A stretch of 5,461 bases of DNA from Verrucomicrobiota bacterium (GTDB lineage Bacteria > Verrucomicrobiota > Verrucomicrobiia > Limisphaerales > AV2). Under the pieces are notes generated by a model, which saw nothing but the letters and a program-made list of their open reading frames with translations, ran no database searches and was not told where the DNA came from. The stretch is taken from positions 1 to 5,461 of the forward strand of contig QHPA01000202.1 in the NCBI GenBank assembly GCA_003218935.1. The letters are read 5' to 3'. The number at the start of each line of letters is the position of its first letter. Positions within the stretch are counted from its first letter, which is position 1. The position numbers and the translations under genes were made by a program. Of this stretch, positions 4,927-5,461 are shown in pieces.

Positions 4927-5461
4927 TCAGGGGTTCCCCGGCTTGATGGGAACGGGATTCGTCCCGCTCAACTGCGGCAGGGACTCCGAAGTTGGGTTGG
5001 GAATGGTGGACAAAATCGAGGCTGGCGGCGCGTTGGTTTTTACCAGTTCCGGATGTTTGGATAATAACTGTTCGCGCCGCATCGCCGCCTCCGAGCTCCA
5101 CGCTGACTGGGCAGTGGGGCGGGTCAACTCGTTGTAGACCCTCAGGGCCTGGGTCGGGTCGTTTCCTGCTTCATAAACCCTGGCGAGCCCCAGTTTCGCC
5201 TGCGCAACCACCACCGATCCGGCGAAACGATTCACCACATCCTGGTACGCCGCGAGCGCCTCATTGGTCTTGTCCAGGGCATCCAAACAAGCGGCAGCGC
5301 CCAAGGCGGCGGTTGGCGCGAAGGGATTCTCCGGGTCATCGCGCAAAAAGTTCTCAAACTGCGTTTTCGCCTCGGCATATTTATTTTCCCGGAACAACGC
5401 AGCGGCGGCGAACAGCAGCGCTCGCCCGCCGGCGTGCGTGCCGGGATGCGCGGTCGCCACC
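4927..5461 (-). CDS. Tetratricopeptide-repeat protein, C-terminal part (cut by window edge)
   Basis: The frame is open to the right edge. The GTG at 5460-5458 reads most naturally as an internal valine, so the start lies outside. The 177 visible residues contain about three TPR-like helix pairs: roughly 10-43 (ALFRENKYAEAKTQFENFL, ending DDP), 47-80 (ALGAAACLDALDKTNEALAA to NRF) and 84-117 (AKLGLARVYEAGNDPTQALR). The spacing and the A-x-x-x-F/Y pattern resemble YbgF/CpoB-like and outer-membrane-lipoprotein-like TPR proteins, which bind partner proteins at the envelope, but that subfamily is a guess. After SSEAAMRREQLLSKHPEL the tail (about 143-177) is rich in Pro, Ser, Thr and Asn and probably disordered. 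No signal peptide can be judged because the N-terminus is missing. It is the first visible gene of the leftward cluster. Confidence 0.85.
   Translation of the reverse strand, partial: VATAHPGTHAGGRALLFAAAALFRENKYAEAKTQFENFLRDDPENPFAPTAALGAAACLDALDKTNEALAAYQDVVNRFAGSVVVAQAKLGLARVYEAGNDPTQALRVYNELTRPTAQSAWSSEAAMRREQLLSKHPELVKTNAPPASILSTIPNPTSESLPQLSGTNPVPIKPGNP

Overview
The window is bacterial, gene-dense and moderately GC-rich. The gene content (a small DUF5679-type zinc-ribbon protein, an unusually long NDK-family protein, a TPR protein and an aquaporin) and the short dispersed intergenic repeats fit Verrucomicrobiota, perhaps the Pedosphaera/Limisphaerales side. That assignment is inference only, because there is no rRNA or other marker gene here.

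Layout. On the + strand, the window opens inside the 3' part of an AMP-forming acyl-CoA ligase (1-674). A 213-nt gap with a possible weak promoter follows, then a two-gene unit: a 61-residue zinc-ribbon protein (888-1073) and a 391-residue protein with two nucleoside-diphosphate-kinase domains (1093-2268). The gap between the converging strands (2269-2420) holds a large palindromic element that could serve as a two-way terminator. On the - strand, transcription runs from the right edge leftwards through a TPR protein cut by the edge (4927-5461), an aquaporin (4252-4920), UDP-glucose 6-dehydrogenase (2911-4200) and a MutT-type Nudix hydrolase (2421-2879). The gaps between these genes are 6, 51 and 31 nt, so they could form one operon.

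Functions. The recognisable roles are housekeeping ones: fatty-acid activation, nucleotide balance (NDK), removal of oxidised nucleotides (MutT), supply of UDP-glucuronate for envelope or exopolysaccharide sugars (Ugd), and water or small-solute permeation (aquaporin). No mobile-element gene, CRISPR array, tRNA or rRNA is visible, and I see no complete new system.

Most notable points: (1) the NDK protein pairs a C-terminal domain with all the expected catalytic residues and an N-terminal NDK-like domain that has lost the catalytic His and Lys; (2) an inverted repeat over the start of mutT would pair both its Shine-Dalgarno-like sequence and its AUG with sequence inside the coding region, and it also encodes part of the odd N-terminus; (3) the aquaporin has a selectivity filter resembling plant TIPs rather than E. 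coli AqpZ.
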